Assembly: GCA_035279905.1 (NCBI GenBank)
Contig: DATEGZ010000079.1
Span: 1 to 64,000 of the forward strand
Length of the DNA: 64,000 nt
Direction: 5' to 3'
Source: DATEGZ01 sp035279905
GTDB lineage: Bacteria > Acidobacteriota > Vicinamibacteria > Vicinamibacterales > SCN-69-37
Shown: piece by piece, positions 30,969 through 41,659 of the stretch
Numbering within the stretch: the first letter of the stretch is position 1
How the letters are laid out: each line of letters starts with the position of its first letter
Program-made: the position numbers and the translations under genes
Notes under the pieces: model-generated
What the model saw: only the letters and a program-made list of their open reading frames with translations
The model's database searches: none
Told to the model about the DNA's origin: nothing

Positions 30969-31493
30969 CTAAAAGAATCCCAGCTGCAATTTCGCCGCTT
31001 CCGACATTCTTTCCTTGCCCCACGGCGGTTCCCAGACGATCTCGACCCACGCGTCGGTGATGTCGGGGATCGCTTTGACCTTGAAGCGCACTTCGCTCGG
31101 GATCTGTTGCGCGGACGGGCACGCGGGGCTCGTGAGCGTCATCTTGATCAGCGCCTTGCGATCCGCGTCGACGATGATGTCGTAGATGAGGCCGAGCTCG
31201 TAGATGTCGACAGGGATTTCCGGGTCGTAGACGGTCTTGATGACGTCGATGATCGGCTGCTGAAACCGCGCGGACTCCGTCGGATCGGCGGGACCGACCT
31301 GCGGCGCGTCGCCTTCGACGACTGGAGCCGGCGCCGTCAGCGCGCCCGTGTCGATGCTCCACGCCTCGGGCGGCGTGAACAGCGGATCCTGCGGCGGCAC
31401 GGTGGCGGCCGGCGCGCTCGTGCTCGTGCTCGACGGCTGCGGCTCCGCCGCGTCGCCGATCACCGCGTTTTTCAACTTCGAGAACAATCCCAC
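30969..31493 (-). CDS. sufT: SUF-associated MIP18/DUF59 protein (SufT-like)
   Basis: 174 residues. The first 75 residues are a low-complexity serine/alanine/proline linker after MGLFSKLKNAVIGD. The DUF59 domain follows: IIDVIKTVYDPEIPVDIYELGLIYDI, then MTLTSPACPSAQQIP carrying the conserved cysteine. SufT proteins help mature or repair Fe-S proteins. It lies 3 bp after sufS in the operon. The long N-terminal extension is unusual compared with about 100-residue SufT. Confidence 0.9.
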   Translation of the reverse strand: MGLFSKLKNAVIGDAAEPQPSSTSTSAPAATVPPQDPLFTPPEAWSIDTGALTAPAPVVEGDAPQVGPADPTESARFQQPIIDVIKTVYDPEIPVDIYELGLIYDIIVDADRKALIKMTLTSPACPSAQQIPSEVRFKVKAIPDITDAWVEIVWEPPWGKERMSEAAKLQLGFF

Positions 31494-31496
31494 GAC

Positions 31497-32729
31497 TCAC
31501 CCCAACAACGTTTGCACACGACGGACGGCGCTCGCGAGCGCCTGCACTTCGTCGTGCGTGTTGTACATCGCGAACGATGCCCGCGCCGTGGCGGGAATCC
31601 CCAGGCGATCCATCACCGGCTGCGCGCAATGATGGCCAGTGCGGATCGCGACGCCCTCGCGATCGACGACCGTGCCGATGTCGTGCGGATGGATGCCCTC
31701 CATCACGAACGAGAGCACGCTCGCCTTGCGCTTCGCCGTGCCGACGATCCGCACGCCGGGAATCGCTTCGAGCGCGGCGGTCGCTTCCGCGAGCAGCGCC
31801 GCTTCGTGCGCCGCAATCGCGTCGTAGCCGACGCCGAGCACGTACTTGATCGCCGCGTCGAGCGCGACGGCGCCCGCGATGTGCGGCGTGCCCGCCTCGA
31901 ACTTGTACGGCAGGTCGTTCCAGGTGCTCTTCTCGAGCGTGACCGTGCGAATCATGTCGCCGCCGCCCAGGAACGGCGGCATCGCGTCGAGCACGGCCTC
32001 GCGCCCGTAGAGCACGCCCATGCCCGTCGGTCCGTAGAGCTTGTGCGCGGTGAACACGTAGAAGTCCGCGCCAATCGCACGCACGTCCACCGGAATGTGA
32101 ACGACGGCCTGCGATCCGTCGATGAGCACCGCCGCCCCGGCACGCCGCGCCAGCTGCACAATTTCGCTGACGGGGTTCACGGTGCCGAGCGCGTTCGACT
32201 GGTGCGCGAGGGCCACGATCTTCGGCCGCGCGGCCAGCTTGCGCTCGAGCTCGTCCATCACGAGATCGCCGCGGTCGTCGATGGGTACGAAATCGAGCGT
32301 CGCACCCGCACGCTCGCACAGGAGCTGCCAGGGCACGATGTTCGAATGGTGCTCCATCGCCGTGATGAGCACGCGATCGCCCTTGCGCACGTTCGCGTCG
32401 CCCCAGGCGCGCGCGACGAGGTTGATCGCCTCCGTCGCATTGCGCGTGAAGACGATCTCGGCGACGGATGAGGCGTTCAGAAACGCGCGCGTCGTTTCGC
32501 GCGCGGCTTCGTAGGCGGCCGTCGCGCGCTCGCTGAGCGTGTGGACGCCGCGATGGACGTTGGCGTTGTCGTGCGCGTAGTAGTGCTGAAGGGCGTCGAG
32601 GACCTGGCGTGGCTTCTGCGCCGTCGCGGCGTTGTCCAGATACACCAGGCGCTTGCCGTGCACGAGCTCGTCGAGGACGGGAAAGTCCGCCCGAATCGCC
32701 GTGACGTCGAGTGCCGGTGTCCGAAGCAC
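31497..32729 (-). CDS. sufS: Cysteine desulfurase SufS
   Basis: 410 residues from GTG 32729, 2 bp after the sufD stop. Type II desulfurase features: VYLDNAATAQKP, NVHRGVHTLSERAT, TAHKLYGPTGMGVLYG with the PLP lysine, and RTGHHCAQPVMDRLG with the active cysteine. It mobilises sulfur from cysteine for the SufBCD scaffold; in this operon the acceptor is SufU. The frame continues upstream but only through sufD in another reading, which rules out a longer protein. Confidence 0.95.
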   Translation of the reverse strand: MLRTPALDVTAIRADFPVLDELVHGKRLVYLDNAATAQKPRQVLDALQHYYAHDNANVHRGVHTLSERATAAYEAARETTRAFLNASSVAEIVFTRNATEAINLVARAWGDANVRKGDRVLITAMEHHSNIVPWQLLCERAGATLDFVPIDDRGDLVMDELERKLAARPKIVALAHQSNALGTVNPVSEIVQLARRAGAAVLIDGSQAVVHIPVDVRAIGADFYVFTAHKLYGPTGMGVLYGREAVLDAMPPFLGGGDMIRTVTLEKSTWNDLPYKFEAGTPHIAGAVALDAAIKYVLGVGYDAIAAHEAALLAEATAALEAIPGVRIVGTAKRKASVLSFVMEGIHPHDIGTVVDREGVAIRTGHHCAQPVMDRLGIPATARASFAMYNTHDEVQALASAVRRVQTLLG

Positions 32730-32731
32730 GT

Positions 32732-34006
32732 TTACCGCCCCGCCAGTTTCTCTTCCATTGTCTGCATCAGCCGCTCGCGGACGGGCGCGACGGGAATCCC
32801 GTCGAGCACCTCGCCGGCAAACGCCTCGATGAGCATGTGCCGCGCGTCGGCCATGCTGATGCCGCGCGCCCGCAGGTAGAACAGCGCGTCGTCGTCGAGC
32901 TGGCCGATCGCCGCGCCGTGCGTGCACTTCACGTCGTCCGCGAAGATCTCGAGCTGCGGCTTCGTGTTGACCTGCGCGTCGTCGGTGAGCAGCAGCGCCT
33001 TGTTCGTCTGCTTCGCGTCGGTCTTCTGCGCGTCCTGCCTCACGATGATCTTGCCGTTGAACACCGCGCGCGACTTGCCGGCCAGGATGCCCTTGTAGAG
33101 CTCGTGGCTCGGGCAGTGCGGCTTGGCGTGATCGATCGTCGTGTGCGTGTCGACGAGGCTCTCGCCGGTCGCGATGTACAGGCCGTTCAGCGTGCACTCC
33201 GCGCCTTCGCCGTCCAGGGTCGCGACGATGTCGTTGCGCGCGATGCGGCCGCCGAACGTGATGGCCTGCGAGCGGAATGTGCTCGTGCGGTCCTGGTGCA
33301 CGAACAGGCTGGCGAGATGGAACGCCGACGGCGGCTCGTCCTGGACCTTCACGTGATTCGCCCGCGCGTTCGGGCCGAGCACCACGTCCGTCACCGCGTT
33401 GGTGAGACTGGGCTGGCCACCGAGGCCGGCGTACCGCTCGATGATCGTCACTTCGGAATCACCGCCGACGACGATCCGCAGACGCGGCGACACGAGCGCG
33501 GGTACCGTTCCAGGCGCCGAAACGATGAGCACGTCAATCGGCCCGGTCACGACCGTGTTCGGCGCGACCTCCAGGACGATCGCTTCCTCGAAGAACGCGG
33601 CGTTCAGATCAGCAAACGGAGTGGCGGTCGCGCGAGCGGCGGGCACTTCCCTGGGCGTGAGCGCGCGAAGCGTGACACCGGCGGGTAACTGCGACGACAG
33701 CGCCGCCTGTCGGCGCCCGTTCACGACGACGATGCGCGCGGCAACGCCGTCGGACAGGAGCCACGGCTCGAGCGCGGCGCGATCGGGCGTCGCGGCTGCG
33801 GCCGGCACGAACGGCGTCGCCGCCACCGGCGCGACGTTCGTGAACTTCCACTCCTCTTCGCGCGTCGTCGGAAACCCGTGGGCGAGAAACCGCCCGAACG
33901 CGGCCTCGCGCGCGTCGGCGAGCGCGCCCTGTCCGAACGCGGGCGTCCGGCGGAACGCGTCGAAGCTTACCGAGTAGGTTTCGTGCCGTTCTGCGACCTG
34001 GGCCAT
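32732..34006 (-). CDS. sufD: Fe-S cluster assembly protein SufD
   Basis: 424 residues. SufB/SufD beta-helix family: REEEWKFTNV near residue 50, then the right-handed beta-helix with HTTIDHAKPHCPSHELYKGILAGKSRAVFNGKI (region about residues 290-325) and the C-terminal LFYLRARGISMADARHMLIEAFAGEV. SufD pairs with SufB and SufC as SufBC2D, needed for iron delivery. It is followed by sufS with 2 bp spacing and preceded by sufC with 2 bp spacing. Confidence 0.95.
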   Translation of the reverse strand: MAQVAERHETYSVSFDAFRRTPAFGQGALADAREAAFGRFLAHGFPTTREEEWKFTNVAPVAATPFVPAAAATPDRAALEPWLLSDGVAARIVVVNGRRQAALSSQLPAGVTLRALTPREVPAARATATPFADLNAAFFEEAIVLEVAPNTVVTGPIDVLIVSAPGTVPALVSPRLRIVVGGDSEVTIIERYAGLGGQPSLTNAVTDVVLGPNARANHVKVQDEPPSAFHLASLFVHQDRTSTFRSQAITFGGRIARNDIVATLDGEGAECTLNGLYIATGESLVDTHTTIDHAKPHCPSHELYKGILAGKSRAVFNGKIIVRQDAQKTDAKQTNKALLLTDDAQVNTKPQLEIFADDVKCTHGAAIGQLDDDALFYLRARGISMADARHMLIEAFAGEVLDGIPVAPVRERLMQTMEEKLAGR

Positions 34007-34008
34007 GA

Positions 34009-34779
<771 letters not shown>

Positions 34780-34863
34780 CTTCCTTTAGTTGCGCGGGGC
34801 CCCACCCCCGCGCTATTTGTCACGCTTCGGCGCTCGCTGTACGCTCGCGCCTCGCGGTGTCCA

Positions 34864-36306
<1,443 letters not shown>

Positions 36307-36312
36307 GACTGC

Positions 36313-36639
36313 CTACATCGAAAACGAAGTTCCACAGCCACACGTGCTCTTCGCATGCGGGTTCTGGAACATGAAGCCGCGGCTCAGCAGGCTCGTGTCG
36401 TAGTCGAGCGTCGTGCCGTCGAGCAGCCGGTGGCTGCGCGGATCGATCCACACGCGCACGCCGTTGGGCGCGTCGAAGATCAAATCGTCGGCGCGCGGGC
36501 CGGATTCCCATTCGAAGACGTACTCGAAGCCCGAGCAGCCGCCGGCCTTCACGCCCACGCGGAGGCCGCCGTTGCCGAGCTGCTGCTTCTCGAGCAGCTT
36601 CTGAATCTGCGAGGCTGCGTTTTCAGTAACGTGAATCAT
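36313..36639 (-). CDS. sufA: A-type Fe-S carrier (SufA/IscA/HesB family)
   Basis: 108 residues. Three conserved cysteines: the one in GGCSGFEYVFEW and the C-terminal pair in STCGCGTSF. These A-type proteins carry clusters from the scaffold to targets. It sits between the Rrf2 regulator gene (start codon directly after the regulator stop) and sufB (6 bp gap). ErpA-like function is equally possible; the operon context favours SufA. Confidence 0.92.
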   Translation of the reverse strand: MIHVTENAASQIQKLLEKQQLGNGGLRVGVKAGGCSGFEYVFEWESGPRADDLIFDAPNGVRVWIDPRSHRLLDGTTLDYDTSLLSRGFMFQNPHAKSTCGCGTSFSM

Positions 36640-37095
36640 CTACTTCCTCAGCACCGCCACCGGCACGACGCCCGCGGGCGGCGCGGATTTCAAATCGACC
36701 GCCAGATCCGCGACCGACGTCGCCGCCAGCGCCGACACGATGCGGTCCTTGATCTGCCAGAGCGGGTCGCGGATGTTGCACTTCGAGTACTGGTCGCAGC
36801 TGTGATCGACTTCCGAGCACGCCGTCACCGTGAACGGCCCGTCGATCGCCTGAATCACGTCCGCCACCGAGATGTCCCGCGCCGGCCGCGCCAGGCCGTA
36901 GCCTCCGCGAATGCCCTGGTGCGACTCGAGCACCGCCGCGCGCACGAGTTTCTGCAGGACCTTGGCGAGCAACTCCGACGGAATGTCGTAGGCCTCAGCC
37001 AGCTCACGCGCCGACAGCGCGCCACGATCGGCGTGCGCCGCCAGATGTCGCGTGGCGAGCAGCGCGTAATCAGCTTTCTTGGAGAGCCTCAGCAT
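36640..37095 (-). CDS. iscR: Rrf2-family Fe-S-sensing regulator (IscR-like)
   Basis: 151 residues. The Rrf2 winged helix (LSKKADYALLATRHLAAHAD; IRGGYGLARPARDISVADV) is followed by three cysteines, C-x6-C-x5-C, in TACSEVDHSCDQYSKCNI, matching the cluster-binding site of IscR/SufR-type sensors. As first gene of the SUF operon it is expected to repress when holo. A close IscR type-I-like operator overlaps its promoter (37113-37133). The following gene starts immediately after its stop. Confidence 0.93.
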   Translation of the reverse strand: MLRLSKKADYALLATRHLAAHADRGALSARELAEAYDIPSELLAKVLQKLVRAAVLESHQGIRGGYGLARPARDISVADVIQAIDGPFTVTACSEVDHSCDQYSKCNIRDPLWQIKDRIVSALAATSVADLAVDLKSAPPAGVVPVAVLRK

Positions 37096-37112
37096 GGTGG
37101 ACCGCCCTGGCC

Positions 37113-37133
37113 GATATCCGACCGAACCAGTCC
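37113..37133 (-). promoter_or_regulatory. IscR-like operator at the SUF promoter
   Basis: Read on the minus strand: GGACTGGTTCGGTCGGATAT, close to the type-I IscR consensus core (GACT-N5-AGTC-RR-STAT; here GACT-GGTTC-GGTC-GG-ATAT). It lies between the -10 box and the regulator start, 18 bp from the ATG, so bound regulator would block transcription. Confidence 0.6.
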
Positions 37134-37163
37134 ATTTTACATAACTGAGGCGGGACGCGGCAA
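37134..37163 (-). promoter_or_regulatory. Sigma-70-type promoter of the SUF operon
   Basis: Minus strand: -35 TTGCCG (37163-37158), 18-bp spacer, -10 TAAAAT (37139-37134). The adjacent operator begins at the next base. Confidence 0.5.
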
Positions 37164-37221
37164 GATACTGCCGCTCCTGTCGAAGCGGACCACTACCTGT
37201 AAGTTGTTATTTCAGCTACGT

Positions 37222-38313
37222 TTACGAGGACCGCCAGCCGACGTAGCCGCCCACAAGATTATGGGCCTCGCGACCGAGCTCCCGCAGCAGCGCCACGGCC
37301 CGCGCGCTGCGGCCGCCGCCCTGGCAATACGCGACGATCGGCGTCCCCGCCGGCAGCTCATCGACGCGATCCGCCAGTTGTCCGAGCGGAATCAGCACGG
37401 AACCGTCGATGGCCCCGGCCTCATGCTCCCTCGGCTCGCGCACGTCGACGAGCACGTGCGGCCGGCCGCTCGCCTGCCACTCCTTCAATTCGCTCGCAGT
37501 CATATCTCTCCCTGAGGTCTGGCCCGCCTGCGCGGGCTCACACACCTGATCATAAGCAACGAGCTCGGTGATCGCCGGCCGATCGCCACACACGGGACAC
37601 GCCGGATCCCGCGGCAACGCAATCTCTCGAAACTTCATGCGCGCGGCGTCATAGAGCAGCAGACGGCCAACCAACGGATCACCAATGCCGGTGATGAGCT
37701 TGATCGCCTCGGTGGCCTGAATCATGCCGATCACCCCCGGCAGCACGCCGAGCACGCCGGCTTCCGCGCAGCTCGGAATGAGGCCGGCCGGCGGCGGCTC
37801 CGGATGCAGGCAGCGATAGCAGGGCCCGTCCGGCATCGCGAAAACCGAAGCTTGTCCGTCGAATCGAAACACGCTGCCGTAGACGTTCGGCGTCCGCGTC
37901 ATCACACAGGCGTCGTTCACGAGATACCGCGTCGGAAAGTTGTCGGTGCCGTCGATCACCACGTCGTAGGCCGAAACGAGGGCGCGGGCGTTGGCCGCGC
38001 CAAACGCCACGGGGTGGAGATCGACCACCAGGTCCGGGTTCATCGCCCGCAGCCGCGCCTCCGCGACTTCGAGCTTCGGCCGGCCCACATCCGGGGTGCC
38101 GTAGAGGACCTGCCGCTGCAGGTTGGTCTCGTCGACCCGGTCGAAGTCGACGAGGCCGATCCGGCCGACGCCTGCCGCGGCCAGGTACAGCGCGGCCGGC
38201 GATCCGAGCCCGCCCGCGCCGACGATCAGGATCCGGCCGCGCGCGAGACGCTCCTGCCCGGCCATCCCGAGCTCGGGAAGGATCACCTGACGGTCGTAGC
38301 GCGCGGATGGCAC
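37222..38313 (-). CDS. moeB: MoeB/ThiF-type adenylyltransferase fused to a rhodanese domain
   Basis: 363 residues. N-terminal E1-like domain: RYDRQVILPELGMAGQ, nucleotide loop GAGGLGSPAALYLAAAG, DFDRVDETNLQRQVLYG and paired CxxC zinc ligands (CYRCLHP and CPVCGD). C-terminal rhodanese from about residue 265 with HVLVDVREPREHEAGAIDGS and active-site loop YCQGGGRSARA, cysteine present. Such MoeB-rhodanese fusions adenylate and thiolate ubiquitin-like sulfur carriers (MoaD, ThiS, CysO types). The carrier itself is not in the window, though moaB/moeA are. Confidence 0.9.
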   Translation of the reverse strand: MPSARYDRQVILPELGMAGQERLARGRILIVGAGGLGSPAALYLAAAGVGRIGLVDFDRVDETNLQRQVLYGTPDVGRPKLEVAEARLRAMNPDLVVDLHPVAFGAANARALVSAYDVVIDGTDNFPTRYLVNDACVMTRTPNVYGSVFRFDGQASVFAMPDGPCYRCLHPEPPPAGLIPSCAEAGVLGVLPGVIGMIQATEAIKLITGIGDPLVGRLLLYDAARMKFREIALPRDPACPVCGDRPAITELVAYDQVCEPAQAGQTSGRDMTASELKEWQASGRPHVLVDVREPREHEAGAIDGSVLIPLGQLADRVDELPAGTPIVAYCQGGGRSARAVALLRELGREAHNLVGGYVGWRSS

Positions 38314-38367
38314 GTCCTCAGTCTAGCCCTGCCCTACCCTGTCACACTGAGGCGTACAATCGACAGC

Positions 38368-39600
38368 ATGTCCAGCCTGATGGCCGCGGCTCTTGGCGCG
38401 CTCGTGGGCGCGGCTCTCGTCACGATCGTCTTTCTCGTCCGGCAGATGCGGCTCGCGGGGGAGACCGCGCGGCTCACGGCCGAGCTCGAGGGGGCCGAGC
38501 GGGCGCTCGACGACCAGCGCGCGCTGGTGTCGCAAACGCAGATCCAGCTGCGCGAGGCCTTCGGCTCGCTGTCGAAGGACGCGCTCAAGGACAACCGCGC
38601 GGATTTCGTCCAGCACGCGGAAAACCTGCTCAGTCCGGTGCGCGAAACGCTGGCGCGCGTGCAAACGCAGCTGGCGCAGGTGGACAACGCGCGCGAAGGC
38701 TCATACCGCGCTGTCCACAACGAGCTCGGCGTGCTTCGCGATTCGCAGGAGCAGCTGCGCAAGGCCGCCGACGACCTGACGCGATCGCTGCGCTCGCCGA
38801 ACGTCCGTGGTAAATGGGGCGAGGTCCAGCTCAAGCGCATCGTCGAGCTCGCCGGCATGATCGAGCACTGCGACTTCGTCGAAAAAGAGACAGCGACGAC
38901 GGAAAACGGCAGCCGGCAGCAGCCGGATCTTGTCGTGAAGCTGCCGGGCGAGGCCACGATCGTCATCGATTCGAAGGTGCCGATCGATGCGTACCTCGCC
39001 GCGACCGGGGCGAAGGACGGAGCCGCGCGCGACGCGCAGCTGGCGGCGCACGTGCGCCAGATGCGGGATCACATCCGCACGCTCGGCGCCAAGGAATACT
39101 GGAAGCAGTTCCAGCCGTCGCCGGAATTCGTCGTGATGTTCCTGCCGCTCGAGCCGCTGCTCCAGGCGGCGTTCGAGCACGATGACTCGCTGCTCGAATA
39201 CGCGTCGAGCGTCGGCGTCGTGCCCGCCACGCCGATGACGCTGCTCGGCCTGCTCAAGGCGATCGCCTCAGGCTGGAAACAACAGCAGCTGGCGAAAAAC
39301 GCGGAAGAGATCCAGCAGATCGGCCGCGATCTCTACGATCGGCTGTCGACAATGCTGGAGCACCTCGAGGGCGTGGGCCGCGGCATCAAGGGGGCCGCGG
39401 ACAGCTACGACCGGTTCGTCGGCTCGCTCGAAACGAAGGTGCTGCCCGGCGCGCGCCGCTTCAAGGAGCTGGGCGTCAGCTCCGCGAAGGAGATGGAGAT
39501 TCCGGATCAACTGAGCCTGTCGATGCGGCGTGTGATCAAGGAAGAGCTCACGGGCCAGCCGCCGAGCGACGATCTCGTCAAGATCGAACGCCTGAACTGA
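38368..39600 (+). CDS. rmuC: DNA recombination protein RmuC
   Basis: 410 residues from ATG 38368. An N-terminal membrane anchor (LMAAALGALVGAALVTIVFLV) precedes a coiled coil (about residues 25-140). The RmuC nuclease-like domain follows: NVRGKWGEVQLKRIVELAGM, VIDSKVPIDAYL, FLPLEPLLQAAFE and the VVPATPMTLLGLLKAIA stretch. RmuC limits recombination between inverted repeats in E. coli. That function is notable here because the window is rich in inverted repeats, but rmuC is common and the link is only suggestive. Single-gene unit. Confidence 0.94.
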   Translation: MSSLMAAALGALVGAALVTIVFLVRQMRLAGETARLTAELEGAERALDDQRALVSQTQIQLREAFGSLSKDALKDNRADFVQHAENLLSPVRETLARVQTQLAQVDNAREGSYRAVHNELGVLRDSQEQLRKAADDLTRSLRSPNVRGKWGEVQLKRIVELAGMIEHCDFVEKETATTENGSRQQPDLVVKLPGEATIVIDSKVPIDAYLAATGAKDGAARDAQLAAHVRQMRDHIRTLGAKEYWKQFQPSPEFVVMFLPLEPLLQAAFEHDDSLLEYASSVGVVPATPMTLLGLLKAIASGWKQQQLAKNAEEIQQIGRDLYDRLSTMLEHLEGVGRGIKGAADSYDRFVGSLETKVLPGARRFKELGVSSAKEMEIPDQLSLSMRRVIKEELTGQPPSDDLVKIERLN

Positions 39601-39603
39601 GCC

Positions 39604-40329
39604 CTACTTAATCGCCACCGTCAGCGTCACCTGCGCGCGCACTTCAATCTGACCGGGCTCGACGGGCGTGGGGCCGCCGCCAGCGCCGCCACGGCCGCCC
39701 AACGAATCCATCGTGTAGCGCACGGGGCTCGGCTGCGAGATGCGTTGCTCCTGAATTCGCACGATGTTGCCGACCGTGTGGTTCGCGCCGGACGCGATCA
39801 CGCTGGCGCGGGACATCGCGTCCGCGACCGCCTGCTTGAGCGCGGCCTGCTCGACCGTGCTGCGATTCTTCACGTCGAATCGCAGTCCTGAGACGGACGC
39901 CGCGCCCGAGGTGCCGGTCGAGTCGATGATCGCGCTGAGCTTGCTCAAGTCGTCCACGCGCACTTCGATCTGGTTGCGCGCCAGGAAGTCCCGAAACTGC
40001 TGGCGGCCGTTGACGTAGTCGTTCTCCGGCGTGAGCGTGTATCCGGTGGTTCGAATCGCGTCGGCGGGGACGCCCGCATTCTTGAGCGACGTCTGCAGGG
40101 CCGTCATCGCGTCGGCAGCGAGGCGCTGCGCCTCGCCGGCTTTCTGCGCCCGGCCCTCGGCTGCCATCTGGATGTAGGCGCGATCGGGCGCGACGGTCAG
40201 CGTCGCTTCGCCCTGCGTGACGATCACGCCGTTGGGCGCGGTGTCCTGGGTCTGCGGGGCCTCCGCACGCGCGCCGGCCGACACGCCGAGCGCGGCGATC
40301 ATGGCGAAGATCGTGGTCAGTCGGGACAT
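39604..40329 (-). CDS. Secreted SIMPL-domain (DUF541) protein
   Basis: 241 residues from ATG 40329; longer in-frame extensions overlap the next gene's upstream region and lack a signal peptide. Signal peptide TTIFAMIAALGVSAGARAEA, then DUF541 with VIVTQGEATLTVAPDRAYIQM, RTTGYTLTPENDY and the C-terminal IEVRAQVTLTVAIK. Members form oligomeric rings in the periplasm and are linked to oxidative-stress tolerance; exact role unknown. A glycine-rich loop (LGGRGGAGGGP) precedes the last strand. Convergent with rmuC, 3 bp apart. Confidence 0.9.
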   Translation of the reverse strand: MSRLTTIFAMIAALGVSAGARAEAPQTQDTAPNGVIVTQGEATLTVAPDRAYIQMAAEGRAQKAGEAQRLAADAMTALQTSLKNAGVPADAIRTTGYTLTPENDYVNGRQQFRDFLARNQIEVRVDDLSKLSAIIDSTGTSGAASVSGLRFDVKNRSTVEQAALKQAVADAMSRASVIASGANHTVGNIVRIQEQRISQPSPVRYTMDSLGGRGGAGGGPTPVEPGQIEVRAQVTLTVAIK

Positions 40330-40383
40330 ACGTGGACTCCTCCGGTACACTCTAGCGCCAATGCGGATTGGCGCGCTTCGACT

Positions 40384-41424
40384 GTGACGGTCGCTCTGCT
40401 GCTCGTCGGATTCGGGAACGTGGCGCGGCGGTTCGTCCAGCTGCTCGAGGAGTCGCGCGCGTCGCTGGACGCGCTCGGCGTCCGGCCGGTGATCGTCGGC
40501 ATCGCGACCAAGCGTCACGGCTGCGCGTACGAAGTCGCGGGTCTCGACGCCGTCGGCGCCGCGCGTGTGATCGCCGAAGGGGGCGCGATTGGACCTGCAG
40601 CCCGGCCTTCGACGCTGGAGTGGGTCGCGCAGCTTCGTTCCCAGCGCGCCGAGACCCGCGTACTGGTTGAGACGACGACGCTCGACATCCGGTCGGGCGA
40701 GCCGGCCATCTCACATGTGCGCGCGGGATTTGCCGCGGGCGCGCATGTCATCACCGCGAACAAAGGCCCCGCGGCGTTTGCGTACCGCGCGCTCGCGCGC
40801 GAAGCAGATACGGCCGGCGTGTCCTTTCTCTTTGAAGGCGCGGTGATGGACGGCATTCCGATCTTCAATCTCGTACGCGAGACGCTGCCGGCGACGACGA
40901 TTCGCGGATTTCGCGGCGTGGTGAACACGACGACCAACTACATCCTGGCGGCGATCGAGCGAGGCCAGCCGTTCGATCACGCGCTCGCCGAGATGCAGGC
41001 CGCCGGCGTGGCCGAGGCCGATCCGTCGCTCGATCTCGAAGGCTGGGACGCCGCGGCCAAGACCGCGGCGCTGGCCAACGTGCTGCTGGACGCGGACATC
41101 ACGCCGCACCATGTTCGTCGCGAGGGCGTCGATGCGGGCGCCGGCCCGCGCGCGCGCGCAGCGCTCGCCGCCGGCAAGCGGCTCAAACTCGTTGCGAGCG
41201 CCACACGGTCAGGCGGCACCGTGGACGCCGCCGTCGCATTGCGCGAGCTCGATGCGACCGATCCGCTCGCGATTCTCGAAGGCGAAGCAAATGCGCTCGA
41301 GCTCGACACGTGGCCCGCGGGGAGGATCGTGATCACGCAGCGGGACAACGGGCTGGAAAAGACTGCTTACGCGCTGCTGGCGGACTTGATCACCGTCGTC
41401 AAGCGAGGCCGAGCGCGATCTTGA
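40384..41424 (+). CDS. hom: Homoserine dehydrogenase
   Basis: 346 residues from GTG 40384. NAD(P)-binding LLLVGFGNVARRF at the N-terminus and the catalytic-domain blocks VVNTTTNYILAAIERG, AEADPSLDLEGWDAAAK and AALANVLL, with the lysine of ITANKGP. It reduces aspartate semialdehyde to homoserine for threonine and methionine. No ACT domain, as in short archaeal-type enzymes. Its 3' end overlaps the minus-strand glutaredoxin gene by 26 bp. Confidence 0.92.
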   Translation: MTVALLLVGFGNVARRFVQLLEESRASLDALGVRPVIVGIATKRHGCAYEVAGLDAVGAARVIAEGGAIGPAARPSTLEWVAQLRSQRAETRVLVETTTLDIRSGEPAISHVRAGFAAGAHVITANKGPAAFAYRALAREADTAGVSFLFEGAVMDGIPIFNLVRETLPATTIRGFRGVVNTTTNYILAAIERGQPFDHALAEMQAAGVAEADPSLDLEGWDAAAKTAALANVLLDADITPHHVRREGVDAGAGPRARAALAAGKRLKLVASATRSGGTVDAAVALRELDATDPLAILEGEANALELDTWPAGRIVITQRDNGLEKTAYALLADLITVVKRGRARS

Positions 41425-41650
41425 GCGCCGACTCGTTGAAGCCGATGATGGCCGAGGGCGTCGGGTCGTCGCCGATGAACGTGACCGGTACCGTGCGGAA
41501 GCCGCGATTGAGCAGATCGCGATACGCCGAGAGATCGGTCTCGACGTTTCTGACCTCGAAGGGCACGCCGCCTCGTGAAAGTAACTCTTTCACCCGCTCG
41601 CAGGGCCGTCAACTGTCGCCGGAGAACACGATGACGCGCGGAAAGGCCAC
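41399..41650 (-). CDS. Candidate selenocysteine-containing glutaredoxin (UxxC), TGA at codon 14
   Basis: Read from GTG 41650 the frame gives AFPRVIVFSGDS, an in-frame TGA (41611-41609), then RPCERVKELLSRGG and a full glutaredoxin/NrdH-like domain with FRTVPVTFIG (cis-proline TVP) and IGFNESALKIAL, ending at TGA 41401-41399; 83 residues if TGA is read. The TGA falls exactly where the first cysteine of CxxC belongs, so reading it as selenocysteine restores URPC. Downstream of TGA, GTGAAAG-AGTTA-CTTTCAC forms a perfect stem-loop at SECIS distance. Conventional annotation would start at GTG 41593 and give a 64-residue protein lacking the active site. Alternatives are a nonsense mutation or base-call error. 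Selenocysteine machinery is not in the window. Confidence 0.72.
41575..41593 (-). promoter_or_regulatory. Candidate bacterial SECIS stem-loop
   Basis: On the minus strand GTGAAAG (41593-41587) pairs perfectly with CTTTCAC (41581-41575) around loop AGTTA. The stem starts 15 nt and the loop 22 nt after the TGA, inside the window known for bacterial SECIS elements, and a G is among the first two loop bases as those elements require. It lies within the coding sequence. Confidence 0.6.
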
Positions 41651-41659
41651 GGGAAGATT

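Noticed and set aside
40330..40518. Longer N-terminus for the SIMPL protein
   Set aside because: The extension overlaps the start of homoserine dehydrogenase and puts the signal peptide in the interior; ATG 40329 gives a normal signal sequence.
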